DNA of 28,300 bases, from positions 1 through 28,300 of the forward strand of contig CAXKVV010001636.1 in assembly GCA_964058805.1 (NCBI GenBank). The letters are read 5' to 3'. The position numbers were made by a program, and so were the translations under genes. Positions 1-9,958 of this stretch are shown piece by piece. The notes under the pieces were generated by a model. That model saw only the letters and a list, made by a program, of their open reading frames with translations. It ran no database searches and was not told the DNA's origin. The number at the start of each line of letters is the position of its first letter. The stretch's first letter is position 1. This stretch comes from Schoenoplectus triqueter. Lineage: Eukaryota > Streptophyta > Magnoliopsida > Poales > Cyperaceae.

Positions 1-157
1 ACTCCGCTTCTGCGCTTGATTTCGCCACAACCTTTTTGTTTCTTACTCTTCCATGTGATTAAATTTTCGTCTACAAATATGTAAAATCCAATTATCGATT
101 TGCTATCAAAACTTTCAGCCCAAACTGCATCGGAATAGCCACATATATCATTAGTAT
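1..157 (-). pseudogene. Copia RNase H remnant (partial, frameshifted)
   Basis: The minus strand reads a Copia-type RNase H segment, with a G-Y-S-D-A-V-W-A block followed by S-K-S-I-I-G-F and I-T-W-K-S-K-K-Q. Directly after the K-K-Q block an A-run is one base longer than the conserved frame allows, and the A-K-S-S-A-E block that normally follows appears in another frame near position 20. The domain continues beyond the window. Identification rests on motif order; no complete domain is visible. Confidence 0.75.
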
Positions 158-1135
158 CATTTTTTCTCATCCAAATTTTCTTTCCGGGAGTACCCTTTAT
201 GTATCTCAATAATAGTATCTAGATGTGGTGTTCTAGGTGTATGCGTGAATTTACTTACTTGACTCATCGAAAAAGATATGTCTGGTCTAGTTACGGTTAA
301 ATAAATTAAATTTTTAACTAACCTCTGAAAAAGATTTATGTCTTCTAGAAGTTCATCATCTTCGGTTTTAAGCTTTAAATTTGGATCTATTGGGGTGGTA
401 GCCAGGTTAGCATCATATCTTACCGGTTTTCTTGAGGAAATCAAGAGTATATTTTCTTTGACATATAAATAGCTTTTTACTGGAATGAGCTATTTTTATT
501 CCAAAAAAAAAATACTTAAAGTTGCCCAAGTCTTTAATTTCAAATTTTCCTTTAAGGTTCTTATTAGTGTGGTCAATCTCTATTTGATTGTTACATGTTA
601 TGATTATGTCATCAACATAAATTAAAGTCATGGTAGTACCATTAGTATTATGTTTAGTAAATATATCGACCGAACTCATTTTGAAATTGCAAGATAATAA
701 AAAAGAAATTAAGCTTATCATATCGTGCTCTTGAAGATTGATTTAGTCCATATATCAATTTTTTAACCAACAAACAAGCTTAGGATTACATTCCTTTCTG
801 TGGCTAGGTGAAAGTGTCATGTAAACTTCTTCTTTAAGTGTTCCTCGAAGGAAGATATTTTTAACATCTATTTGGTGTAGGCTCCAACCATTTTTTACCA
901 CAATGGAGAGAAGAATTTGTATGGTATTTATTTTGATAACTGGTGCAAAGGTCTCATGGTAATCAAAATCATGTATTTGGGTATATCTTTTGGAACTAGC
1001 CTAGTCTTATACCATTCTATGGTACTATCACTATGGTATTTTATCTTGTATACCCACTTACAACCTATCGATTTTTTATTTTTTGGTAGAGTAATGGAGT
1101 TCTTCTTCGATTGTCTTACACCATTTCGAGTTTAA
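157..1135 (-). pseudogene. Copia reverse transcriptase remnant
   Basis: Two open stretches carry RT hallmarks on the minus strand. Positions 721-413 contain the Y-V-D-D-I-I-I-T catalytic block followed by F-E-I-K-D-L-G. Positions 444-157 contain the Y-L-T-V-T-R-P-D-I-S-F block that closes Copia RT. Upstream (about 1135-721) the K-K-L-I-Y-G-L-N-Q-S block and the E-V-Y-M-T-like region are still readable but are split over frames with several stops. The two stretches lie in different frames, which means an indel near 430. The active-site YVDD is intact, but the protein cannot be made as one chain. Confidence 0.82.
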
Positions 1136-1559
1136 TTTTGCTACCTCATAATTTATTGATTCCTTAATTTTTGATAATGAGTTCAAGAAGGCATGATTGT
1201 TCATGAAAAATATTATTATAAAAAATATAATCTTATATGGGATATTGTATCGAATATGTAATATAATATTTTAATCCTGTAGAAGGTTGAGGTTATTGAT
1301 TTGACATCCTCAGCGATACTTCTACCTCTTGAACATATTCATGATCTTCAATCTCCAAGGCCTTCTCTTGTTATTTTTCATATTACACTTCAAATTGTCC
1401 AGTTCATGCTGAAGATTGTCCTATTTCTTCAAGTTCTTGATTACATATCTCAATATTATCTTCAAGAAGAAATTCTCTTCTTTTAAAGTAAGTTAGTAAA
1501 ACAAGGTATAATAATTTCATTTGGCAAGACTTGATTAATATGATGATTTTCATATCATT

Positions 1560-2440
1560 TATAAAAAAACACATTCTCAAAAAATATTACATCTCTTGAG
1601 ATATAAATTTTTTTTGTTTTTGGATTATAGTATTTATATCCTTTCTTTTTTCATTGAGTATCCTAAAAAAATAATTTTTATAGAGATAAAATCTAGTTTG
1701 TCTAATCTATTTTTATGCACAAATCAAGTACATCCAAAGACCTTTAAATTACTAATAATAATTTTTCTTTCATAAAGAATTTCTAAAGGGCTTTGGAAAT
1801 CCAAAATTTCACTAGGCACTCTATTTATCAAATAGATTGTTGTAAGGACAATATCCGACCAAAAAGTTTTTGAAATATAATTTTAAAATAAAAGATTCCT
1901 TGTTACCTCAAGAATATGATGGTTTTTTTTCATTTGGTCATGACATATCGTTGAGGAATATATACACATGAAGTTGGATGTATTATTCTTTTTTATTTTA
2001 ACAAATTTGAGAAATTGTGATTTACAAATTTTATTTTATTTTCCGTTCTAAAAACATTGATTTTTTGCTAAATTAATTTTCAACAAAATTTGTAAATTCT
2101 TGAAAGTAAGAAAATACTTCGCTTTTATTTTTCATTAAGTACAACCAAGTAATTTTAAAAAAATTATCAATAAAGATAACAAGGTATCTAAAATAAGTAT
2201 AAGAAGTAATGAGAGCGGTACTCCAAACATCCGAGTGAACAAGCATCATGAAAACTCTACTTTTAAAATTAGAAGTAGAAAAAGGAGATTTTGTATGCTT
2301 AGTAACTTTACAAATCTCATAATTTCTAGAATCTAATTTAGAAAAATCAACCATAATTTTTAAAATTTTATCAGATGGATGACCCACCCTTTTGTGCCAA
2401 AATTTATTCAACTCCGCATCATTTCTACTATTAAGCACAA
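1560..2440 (-). pseudogene. Copia GAG-pre-integrase and integrase remnant
   Basis: The stretch 2438-2073 (minus) begins with the pre-integrase zinc-finger block W-H-K-R-V-G-H-P-S-D-K and runs into the integrase core. The aspartates are visible in L-V-H-S-D-V-W and in F-I-D-N-F. The first cysteine of the usual C-x2-C pair reads tyrosine (N-Y-E-I-C), so the HHCC finger has lost a ligand. Downstream on the minus strand (about 1862-1600) the Y-L-I-N-R-V-P-S, L-K-V-F-G-C and F-L-G-Y-S blocks of the C-terminal part follow, with a stop after F-G-C-T. The segment that should hold the catalytic glutamate (about 1990-1880) is frame-broken. It is clearly integrase and clearly dead. Confidence 0.8.
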
Positions 2441-2725
2441 ATTTATTGTTTTTTAGAAAATAAAGACCATTTTTAAAAATTTCTTCACCAATTTTTCTTT
2501 AGTGCATGAATCTTGAAAAATAATGCTTTCTCCTTTAAAAATAATTTCACAATTTAGCTCTTTTGAGAGTTTACTAATAAACAATAAGTTGATAGCATAA
2601 TTCTGAACATAAAAACATCTTGTAATTTTTTAAGCAAGTATACTAATCATGCCCCAATCTTTAATCATTATCTTTTCACTATTAGCAACGGTGAAAAATT
2701 AGTTACCTCTAATTAGACGAATTTC

Positions 2726-2977
2726 TCAGAACTTTGGATTTCTCATTATATGATCCATTGCACCGGAATTAAGCATCCATTTGGTACAATTATTTGGAGC
2801 ATTAACAATAGAAAATCTAATTTTTAAACATTTATTTTCAATTGTTCTTTCTACACAGGGGTTAAAATCATTTGTAAAATTTAGACTTGGCATAGGTGTA
2901 ATAGATTTTAAATCAAGATTTGACAAGTAGGACTCTTTGTCCTCTTTGCAAGATTCTGTCCTCTTTACAACTTTCAT
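2726..2977 (-). pseudogene. Copia protease remnant with mutated active site
   Basis: The C-terminal end of this 83-codon minus-strand stretch reads W-M-L-N-S-G-A-M-D-H-I-M. This matches the Copia aspartic protease signature W-x-x-D-S-G-A-x-x-H, except that the catalytic aspartate is asparagine. It lies just upstream of the integrase remnant, as expected in Copia. The preceding residues (T-P-M-P-S-L-N-F and onward) are not recognised. The substitution alone would abolish protease activity, on established knowledge of aspartic proteases. Confidence 0.68.
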
Positions 2978-3637
2978 TTTTGAAAACTACATAGGAGAAT
3001 TTGGAGCTAGTTGTGACAAGCCAATTTGAAAATAGAGCATCAAGGTCCGAACCTTTGCAATCGAGAGAGATGAGATATTGCTCGATTGCTCTTTTGATTC
3101 GATCAAGTTTTTTTGACATCCTTAGTTGTATCTCTCTTTCTCCCCTTTCGACAATGACATCTTTCACTTTCCACAGCGTCTTCAACTCCTTTTTCATTCT
3201 CTCCCCCTATTCTGTGATGGTCGGAGATGTGGATTGAGCATCCAGCAGCGAGCCCTCATGACCTTGCCTCTTGAAGTGATTGCATCAAGTGGGCGTCCAT
3301 CCTCTCATCGTTTTTCCCCCTCGCCATTATTAGGATTCGAGATCTTTATAGTAGAAGGTTGATTTTGAAGACTATTGTTGAGAGCTAAAACCTAATTAAG
3401 GTGAGACTTGAATTTTCGTCCAATTTGGGATTCCTCTTGCTCTACCATTTTTTACGTCGAGCAACTTTTTATCTCAAGTTGAGTTTATTTTCCCTTTGCA
3501 CAAGCCAGACTGCACGTTGTCTTTGTTGCAGGGCAGAGTCACCACTTGTGCCCAAGTAAGCTCTTTCTCTTTGACTTGGACGACATTGATTTTGGAAGAA
3601 GCGGCATCAGCGGAAGCTTTTCTTGATCGCACAACAA
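2913..3637 (-). other. Retrotransposon leader/gag zone, not recognised
   Basis: Between the primer-binding site and the protease remnant the minus strand holds a charged, lysine- and glutamate-rich open stretch (3197-2913). Its middle (R-M-S-K-K-L-D-R-I-K-R-A-I-E) looks like a short coiled coil. I see no CCHC zinc knuckle and no recognisable Copia gag motif. By position it should be gag, but it could be sequence from another element. GC content here (about 3000-3620) is visibly higher than in the flanks. The plus-strand open frames over the same bases look like shadows. Confidence 0.35.
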
Positions 3638-3649
3638 CTTATGATACCA
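3638..3649 (-). other. Primer-binding site, initiator tRNA-Met type, degenerate
   Basis: The minus strand reads TGGTATCATAAG immediately after a CA dinucleotide. The plant Copia primer-binding site complementary to initiator tRNA-Met is TGGTATCAGAGC, so the first eight bases are identical and the rest are degraded. Its place just inside the proposed LTR supports both calls. Confidence 0.6.
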
Positions 3650-3854
3650 TGATGAAATTTAGAGTGATAATAATTGATGAAATACAAAATTGTATATCAT
3701 ATTGATTCATTTACATGTGGTGCATAAATATATTCAAACTTCCAATTAGTCGTTAGAGTAACTAGCCGTTGGAAAACAGTTGTCCATTAAATATACTTAA
3801 GGTCACATGACCGCTAAATGCATAATTATTTTTTTTATTTATTATTTCTCAACA
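3650..3854 (-). repeat. Putative 5' LTR of the Copia element
   Basis: On the minus strand this 205-bp segment starts TGTTGA and ends TCATCA, so it has TG..CA ends with a six-base imperfect inverted repeat (one mismatch), and it abuts the primer-binding site. A TATA-like stretch (GAATATATTTATG) sits about two thirds of the way in. Bases 3855-3859 (ATAAT) would be one copy of a 5-bp target duplication; the other copy is outside the window. The LTR is short for Copia but within the known range. Confidence 0.52.
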
Positions 3855-5018
3855 ATAATATTGTTTGGTAATGACCTTGTGTAGACCTATTTCTCTCTGT
3901 ACTAGAAAGGTATAATAGCTGTGGCTTGACTTGTTTTTCTTAACTTGCTTTATTTAGTGTTGATCCTTTATTTCAATAAAAAATGCTAATGATTTTCCAT
4001 AATTTATTTAATTTGTAGGGCTATTGAAAAAGAAAGAAAAGACTTGTCAAAAAACAAGGTCAGTGAATTTTGGATTTAGGGGCGCACCAAGTTTTATATA
4101 AATTAGTTTCTGCCTGCAAGAGTTATTCACTGTTGTTTTCATGGTCAAATTCTTGAAGTAGGTGGAGACAAGCTATTGTTCAATCCTATACTAGTTGAGA
4201 GAAATGTACTAATTGCTTGAGTTTTAATTTAGCATATCACTGTTCAATTTTTTTCTCTCTCTCTTTTTACTAAACATCAAATTAAAGCAGTTTGTTTGTT
4301 TTATTTTCTTCACTTATGCTATCGTTGAAGTAGATGAAATGATTGATGTGCAAGTTCGTATAAAAATAAGCAGAACTATGCATGAGGAAAATCATAATGA
4401 TATAAGTCAGATGCATGTAAAGAGAATTGCTAACTTGATAAGAAGACATGTACAAATTTATAATTTTGTAATTTTCATTGATGAGTTGGTCTTATTTCGG
4501 TACAATTTTGTAGGAATGCTTCCAATGAGATGATATATATCAATTTTAGAGTAGCGTAATTTTTACATTTTAGACTGTAAGTTGCATGTGAATTTACGTA
4601 ATATATTATATTCAGTTGATTATTTCGCACTCTTATCTTATTTTGGTCACACAGTGTATGCATAATTATATCACAATTATAATGAACAGATAATACGATA
4701 TTAAAATATAATTATGTTATTTTATATCGGTTTCTTTGGATGGCCCCTCTTTGATCACAAAAAATTTCCATGGATATACTTTGCTTGTGTAAACACGCGT
4801 TAGTACAGCGTTTATCATAACAAAGTGTCTTGTTTATTTGCATGCAAGTGCACGCCAATGGCAATCATCTGCGTGGAAAAGTTAACGTGTATAGACGCAT
4901 TTTGCTAGTTAGTAGCGCCAAATTATGCACAACAACGGACTATTTTCCACTCGAATCTATTCCTGCTCGTTATAGTAATCTGTGACCGCCGTGATCATAT
5001 TGAACTGTAAATGTAACT

Positions 5019-5030
5019 GTATATAAATAG
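5019..5030 (+). promoter_or_regulatory. Possible TATA box without an obvious gene
   Basis: The plus strand reads TGTATATAAATAGG, a good plant TATA consensus in a slightly less AT-rich context. A pyrimidine-leaning stretch with a possible start follows about 30 bp downstream. No coding region can be recognised downstream. It could be the promoter of a non-coding RNA, a relic LTR promoter, or a chance match. Confidence 0.25.
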
Positions 5031-5247
5031 GAATAGTTTTGTTGTTCATTCTCGTAAACACACGTATATCTATAATTCTGAATTTTTTTAGGACAAAACC
5101 AAAAAGAATTCTAATTTATTAGGTGTAGCCTGATTGTTGGGCATCGAAATGTTCCACTCGTCTTCAATTTATATGTGTCAAGTTGAGATGTTCGATACAT
5201 TGTACTTGTATTACGACCAGATTATTAAAGTATCAATTTTGGATGTA

Positions 5248-5347
5248 CCAATTCAATGTACTTTAGTTTATTTCCAATTTTGGATAGCCTGTCAGCATCT
5301 AACCTCTCTCTAGTTTATTTCCAATTCAATGTACTTTAGTTTATTTC
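5248..5347. repeat. 27-bp direct repeat, two copies 73 bp apart
   Basis: The sequence beginning CCAATTCAATGTACTTTAG occurs at 5248-5274 and again at 5321-5347, identical over 27 bases. The intervening DNA contains a further partial match (TAGTTTATTTCCAATT). This looks like a small local duplication. Confidence 0.8.
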
Positions 5348-6915
5348 ACCCAGGACCCAGCATGCATGTGCAGTGCTGTACAGAAACGCCCAAGAATTGT
5401 AGTGGCGCGAAGGTAAGATAAATATAGATTACTCTAGCCATGTACCCACAAGTGCTCACGAGTGATCGAGAATGTGAACATGATCTCCTTTAACAGTTAA
5501 TATTTTTTTTATACATTTTATATTATATTAAATTTATACAAAATCAACAAAACAGTTAATAATTTACTGTATATATAACGATTTACTGCATATCACTATA
5601 AACTATAAACTATATAATATATAATATACAAAAAATCTATAATAAATTAATTAATTTAACGACTTTAATGAACTGACTTGTTCACAATTTGGTCCATTTA
5701 TCAGCGAACCATTGATTCAGAACGACTCATGAGCGTGTCTTGAGCCACGCATTTCTTTAGCGGCCCTGAATGGAACAACTTCTAAGAATTGAATTTTCTT
5801 TTTTCAATTTGCCAAATATTTTTCTGTGTATAATATCTATTCACAACAATTAGTACCGACAACGATACGTAGCTATGTGGAGCGGCATGAGCAAATGTTT
5901 GGGGTCAACGTTGGAAGATTGGTGTTTATCCATAAATTGGAATTAATTTGTGATAGACTTACTTATTTAATTGTATTTATTATTTTGGTCGAATTTATGG
6001 TAGTACGCGAAGGAAAGGAGAATTAAACAATAAGCATGTAAACTTTTCTTCTTGGTTCTTGATTTTTCTTTCAATTAATTGGATATTTTTATCATCTTCC
6101 TAAATATTGTCTAAGAATATTGAAGAACCTAGATATTTAGTATTTTTCTAGAAAAAATTAATTCTAGATTTTTTTTCACATTAGATAATGTTATTTGCAA
6201 CTCAATTTTTGTTTATGATTCAAAAATCCAAAAAATAATAAGAAAAATAAAAAAATCGACTTTCATTAAATTTAATTATATGTGCTTTTCGTGTGTGTTT
6301 ATGTTTGTGCACGATTCGTAGAATTACGCCTAAAATATTATAGAAACCAGAATTATAATTTGTCTGCACGTGGAAATTTAAAAAAAAAAATCATCTCTAT
6401 ATTTATTTAACAAAAATTTATGTAAAGATTGGATATGGTTTTTCTCTAAATTTATGTAAATGCGTGTTTGTATGTAGGTAGGTATCTCATGTATTTATGA
6501 TGCCTCGTAATTTCCTATTGTTCTTTTATATTTTGGAAGAGGAGTCGGTTTCTTTTTTTTAATTTTTATCTCTAGTTATATATATTTGTTTCCGTAATGG
6601 ATCTCCATAATTATTGGTCGACGAAGAACAGAAAAAAGATTAATTGTAAAAACCATCGAAAGAAAAGTATGTTAAGTACAGATCGTTGCTCTCATAAGAA
6701 AGAAGAAAATAAATATATTCATGCGCCAATTATGTGTGAGAAAAAAAAAAGAAGCAATGACAGGAATTGCGTAGTCGAACAACTAGAAGACATTATAGTT
6801 CATAATGTTCAATGTACACACACAAGAAATTAATAGGAAGTTGATTTGCACTTGTGCACTTTTTTCATTCCAAACCCCCGATCAATATTGTCTCCTAATT
6901 CTAAACGAATTAACA

Positions 6916-7746
6916 CTAATTGTTTTGATGAGTCACGGAGACGTTGACGCCAAATAGCCGGATTATTTCATTGGAATGTGACATAGGTAACTCTAGCACC
7001 GGAGACTGCCCAGCCGGAGTTCTCTTGGTGTCGCATTCAATGAAGAGCTGCACGTCACCCAGCTCATTCGTCACTCGCCAAAACCTGACCATGTCACCGG
7101 GTCTCAAGCCTTTCTCCCTGGCGAACTCCGCCCATCCGCCGTTCAGCACATGGTTACGGCTGCTACTCCAGTACGAGTACCGGAACCTCCATATCTTCCC
7201 CTTACCATCTTCAAAATTGATCATCACCCCTCTTCTACCAGCACTGGTACTGCAGCTTCCAAAAAGGGGGAAATGCTTCTGCACATGCTGCCGGGGGATC
7301 AGTAGCCGGTTTTGAGGTCCAATATCCCCAGGTGAGACAACCTTGAAGAAGAGAAGTTGTCGAGCTTTGTTTTTTCTGCACATTGCAGTGTGAGAATTAT
7401 TGCACCCTATGTGATGGATTTGATCCATGTACCGGCTGCGCTTGAGTTCCTCATGGTACGTGTGTCTTCGCAGCATGTTCAGAATCTCAGTTGTTGTTCG
7501 TGACTTCAAGAATTGGAGCTCAGCCTCGGTATCTTTGTTAGATTGTGAGAATGAATTGAAGTTGGTTACCGCATGCGCCCCATGAAGGCACTGTGCAGCA
7601 AGATCATAGGTCTGAGCAGCTTCAACCTCGTTAGGAAATGTACCAAGCCATATACGTTCGTTGTTGTTGTAAATTTGAGCTCCCCATTTGCCGCTCTGTT
7701 GCGCAACAACACCTCTGTATTTGGACGAAGGCAGCCTCATGGTCAT
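6916..7746 (-). CDS. RAV-type transcription factor (AP2 + B3 domains), compact and divergent
   Basis: An intronless gene for a 276-residue nuclear DNA-binding protein. Residues 8-63 form an AP2 domain (S-K-Y-R-G-V, W-G-A-Q-I-Y, W-L-G-T-F, A-V-T-N-F). The RAV-specific linker E-I-L-N-M-L-R-R-H-T-Y follows at about 87-97, and a B3 domain spans about 131-238 (N-R-L-L-I-P, H-F-P-L, W-R-F-R-Y-S-Y-W, G-W-x-x-F). R-L-F-G-V at 263-267 matches the repression motif of RAV/TEM proteins. RAV proteins bind bipartite CAACA/CACCTG sites and are often repressors of growth and flowering. The start is firm: an in-frame TGA lies two codons upstream, so the usual long N-terminal extension is absent. The B3 loop reads G-P-Q-N-R where canonical RAVs have G-K-L-N-R. 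The family is certain; the orthologue is not. Confidence 0.93.
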   Translation of the reverse strand: MTMRLPSSKYRGVVAQQSGKWGAQIYNNNERIWLGTFPNEVEAAQTYDLAAQCLHGAHAVTNFNSFSQSNKDTEAELQFLKSRTTTEILNMLRRHTYHEELKRSRYMDQIHHIGCNNSHTAMCRKNKARQLLFFKVVSPGDIGPQNRLLIPRQHVQKHFPLFGSCSTSAGRRGVMINFEDGKGKIWRFRYSYWSSSRNHVLNGGWAEFAREKGLRPGDMVRFWRVTNELGDVQLFIECDTKRTPAGQSPVLELPMSHSNEIIRLFGVNVSVTHQNN

Positions 7747-7798
7747 GGATCAATGGTTTTGGGAACAGAGCGCTGTTTTGTTTTATGGTTTATGAACG

Positions 7799-7811
7799 TG
7801 TATATATATTG
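7799..7811 (-). promoter_or_regulatory. TATA box of the RAV-like gene
   Basis: The minus strand reads AATATATATACACG about 55 bp upstream of the start codon at 7746, which implies a short leader of roughly 25 nt. It is preceded by a long A/T tract (7817-7842). This is the expected position for a plant core promoter. Confidence 0.5.
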
Positions 7812-7829
7812 TGATTTTTTTTTTCAATT

Positions 7830-9647
7830 TTTTTTTATCCTCTTGTTTTGGGGCCTCCCTTGCCACTAGATAGTAAATAGGAAGCCCAATTTTCGTGGCT
7901 GGGAGCCCTAGTTGTCAATTATATTGTCGGAAATTGAAAATTTCAACTTGTATGTGTTCCTTTTCGTTGGCACCATGCGCGCAAATGGGCATACTGTAAA
8001 GGTGCTAAGGAGAAGTGTTTACGGTTTGAATATTTGTTGTGTTTACGGTTTGAATTTTTGTTGTGTTTTATAAATTTATAATGGAAGAACGACAGTTAAT
8101 CTTCTTTAAAATATGATCAATAAGTTTACAGCAGCATCATGTACATACATTCTATATTATCATGACAAAGATAAATATGTTTGATGTGCAATAAAAGAGC
8201 TACGAAATAATAGCTGCCCGAAGGATTATTATTTATGAATTTCACTAATCAACACAGTGAACAATATATAATATATTCACATTAACCTCTGATGATTTTA
8301 TGGTGGTGGATTAAGAAACTTTCCTGTGCTCCAGCCGTCCAGTGAACCTGATCGATTGGTGATCTAGGAAACTTCTGGCAATATTTTGTCAAACTTTTGA
8401 GTGTAGTCTTGCAAACTTCAAATAGCAATGATAATTTTATATTTGTCAGTATGTATAATTTATTACTTAAATAGTTAGTTTATTGATCAAATTGTTTACT
8501 TTAAGACCTATACCTACAACCTACAAGACTTGAAATTATGTTCATTAAAATGTCTCCTTTAGTATTATTCTCAATTAATATTGATCTTAGAGGCGGAACC
8601 ACTCGTTATTTTCCTTTTTTATTGGAAAGGAATGTATAGGTCGTTGCCTAAATTTTCTTCTACGCAAGAATTAAATTAAAAGGTTTTAGAATGTCTTTGA
8701 TCTACTAATAAAGATAATAATTTTTGTGTTGGAGATTTTGAGTAGGGATTAAATTATCATCATTTTGATGTTACATCGGTGCCATTAAAATTAAATATCA
8801 AGTAATTATTATTTAAATTTTTAAATAATAAAACTAATTGAAGGAATATTTTATAAATATCATCTTACATATGTTATAAAATTAACGGATCAAATTTTAC
8901 AATTTTACTATTATTGGCTTTTCAAATGAAGTCAAATTTTATGATTTTTCATATACATATAGTAGAGATGATATAGAATACATCTAATGGTTCATATTTT
9001 AAAATTTGAGCACCAATAATAGTGATAATTGGATCCCTTCTTGGGTGGTCCTAAGTTCAAAATCTGCACATTTTTTTATGAAAAATTAAAAGATAACTAA
9101 CTTAAACACCCGTCTTTACTCAAAAAAAAAAGTTCAATGCACATGAAATATGTATGAGATGCATAAAAATGAGAGTGAGTAAAATAATAGGTAGCTGAAA
9201 TTATTTTGATTGATAATTTACACAATTTAGAAAAGTTTAATTTAAAATTGAACGTTAAATAGAGTTATATTGAGTTATGACATACATGATGCATATACCA
9301 TACATATTAAGGTGATAAGATTATATTCATTTTTCATCATACATCATGACATATGTGATTAAAGTTCCAACACCACCTGAACTCAACGCAATTGATGCAT
9401 TACCAAATGAGATTTTTATCGACTTAATTCTTTTTGTGATATTAATATATGTCCAAAAAAGAAGGAAATCTAAACTAGTTACCCAACAAATATTTATAAA
9501 GGATTCTATTCGCATTTTAAACATTACTCTTATCATTAAATTAAAGGACGGTCCTCATACTCACCAAATTCGACAAAATTTTCTTGGAAACTAATCCGAT
9601 CCATTGTTGGATACCGTCAGATTACGTACTGGAATTTTTTAATATTA
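7830..9647. other. Intergenic, no gene seen
   Basis: Positions 8015-8062 carry two near-identical 24-bp tandem units (GTGTTTACGGTTTGAAT...). Otherwise this is AT-rich sequence with short open frames on both strands (for example around 9327-9594) that show no recognisable protein motif. Confidence 0.6.
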
Positions 9648-9958
9648 GAATGTATATGAATTTTAGTAGCGTGATTATAGATAGTGATTAGTATGAGTAC
9701 ACCAACATATATGTTATTAAACTTTTATTTTAAATTATATTTACGCATGTATACCTATATGATATGAGAGTAGTGTGGAAAGCAGTAGCGTACATGCATG
9801 CATATCATTACTATGTGTATCATTCTCTTCCACGCTACTATCGTATCATATGAGAATACAAACACAAATATAAATTAAAATGAAGTTCAATAACATATGT
9901 GTTGGTATACTCATATCAATCATTATCTATACTCACGTTATTAAAATTTATGCACATA
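9648..9958. mobile_element. Foldback MITE with near full-length inverted repeat
   Basis: A left arm (about 9648-9783) and a right arm (about 9826-9958) are reverse complements over some 130 bp with scattered mismatches. Examples are TTTTAGTAGCGTG at 9661 against CACGTTATTAAAA near 9935, and ACACCAACATATATGTTATT near 9698 against its complement near 9890. The loop of about 40 bp contains the palindrome CATGCATGCAT. No open frame is present. The form fits a small non-autonomous DNA transposon whose transcript would fold into a long hairpin. I could not settle a target duplication or superfamily. Confidence 0.8.

Larger units (their letters stand above)
1..3854 (-). mobile_element. Degenerate Ty1/Copia LTR retrotransposon, 5' portion
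   Basis: Read on the minus strand, this region gives in order an LTR (3854-3650), a primer-binding site, an unrecognised leader or gag zone, a protease remnant, the GAG-pre-integrase and integrase region, reverse transcriptase and RNase H. The order protease, integrase, RT, RNase H is the Copia order. The right-hand boundary is inferred from the LTR and the flanking bases; the element runs off the left edge of the window, so the 3' LTR and the target duplication cannot be checked. All reading frames are broken by stops and frameshifts, so this is an old non-autonomous copy. Domain assignment is secure from motifs. The boundary at 3854 is less certain. Confidence 0.82.
3855..6915. other. Intergenic, AT-rich; no supported gene
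   Basis: Open frames here are short, lack recognisable motifs and are not supported by codon or splice structure (for example 4339-4533, 5826-6026 and 6597-6833 on the plus strand). Notable local features, listed separately, are a TATA-like element near 5020 and a 27-bp direct repeat at 5248 and 5321. The rest is A/T-rich sequence with poly-T and poly-A tracts. Confidence 0.6.
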
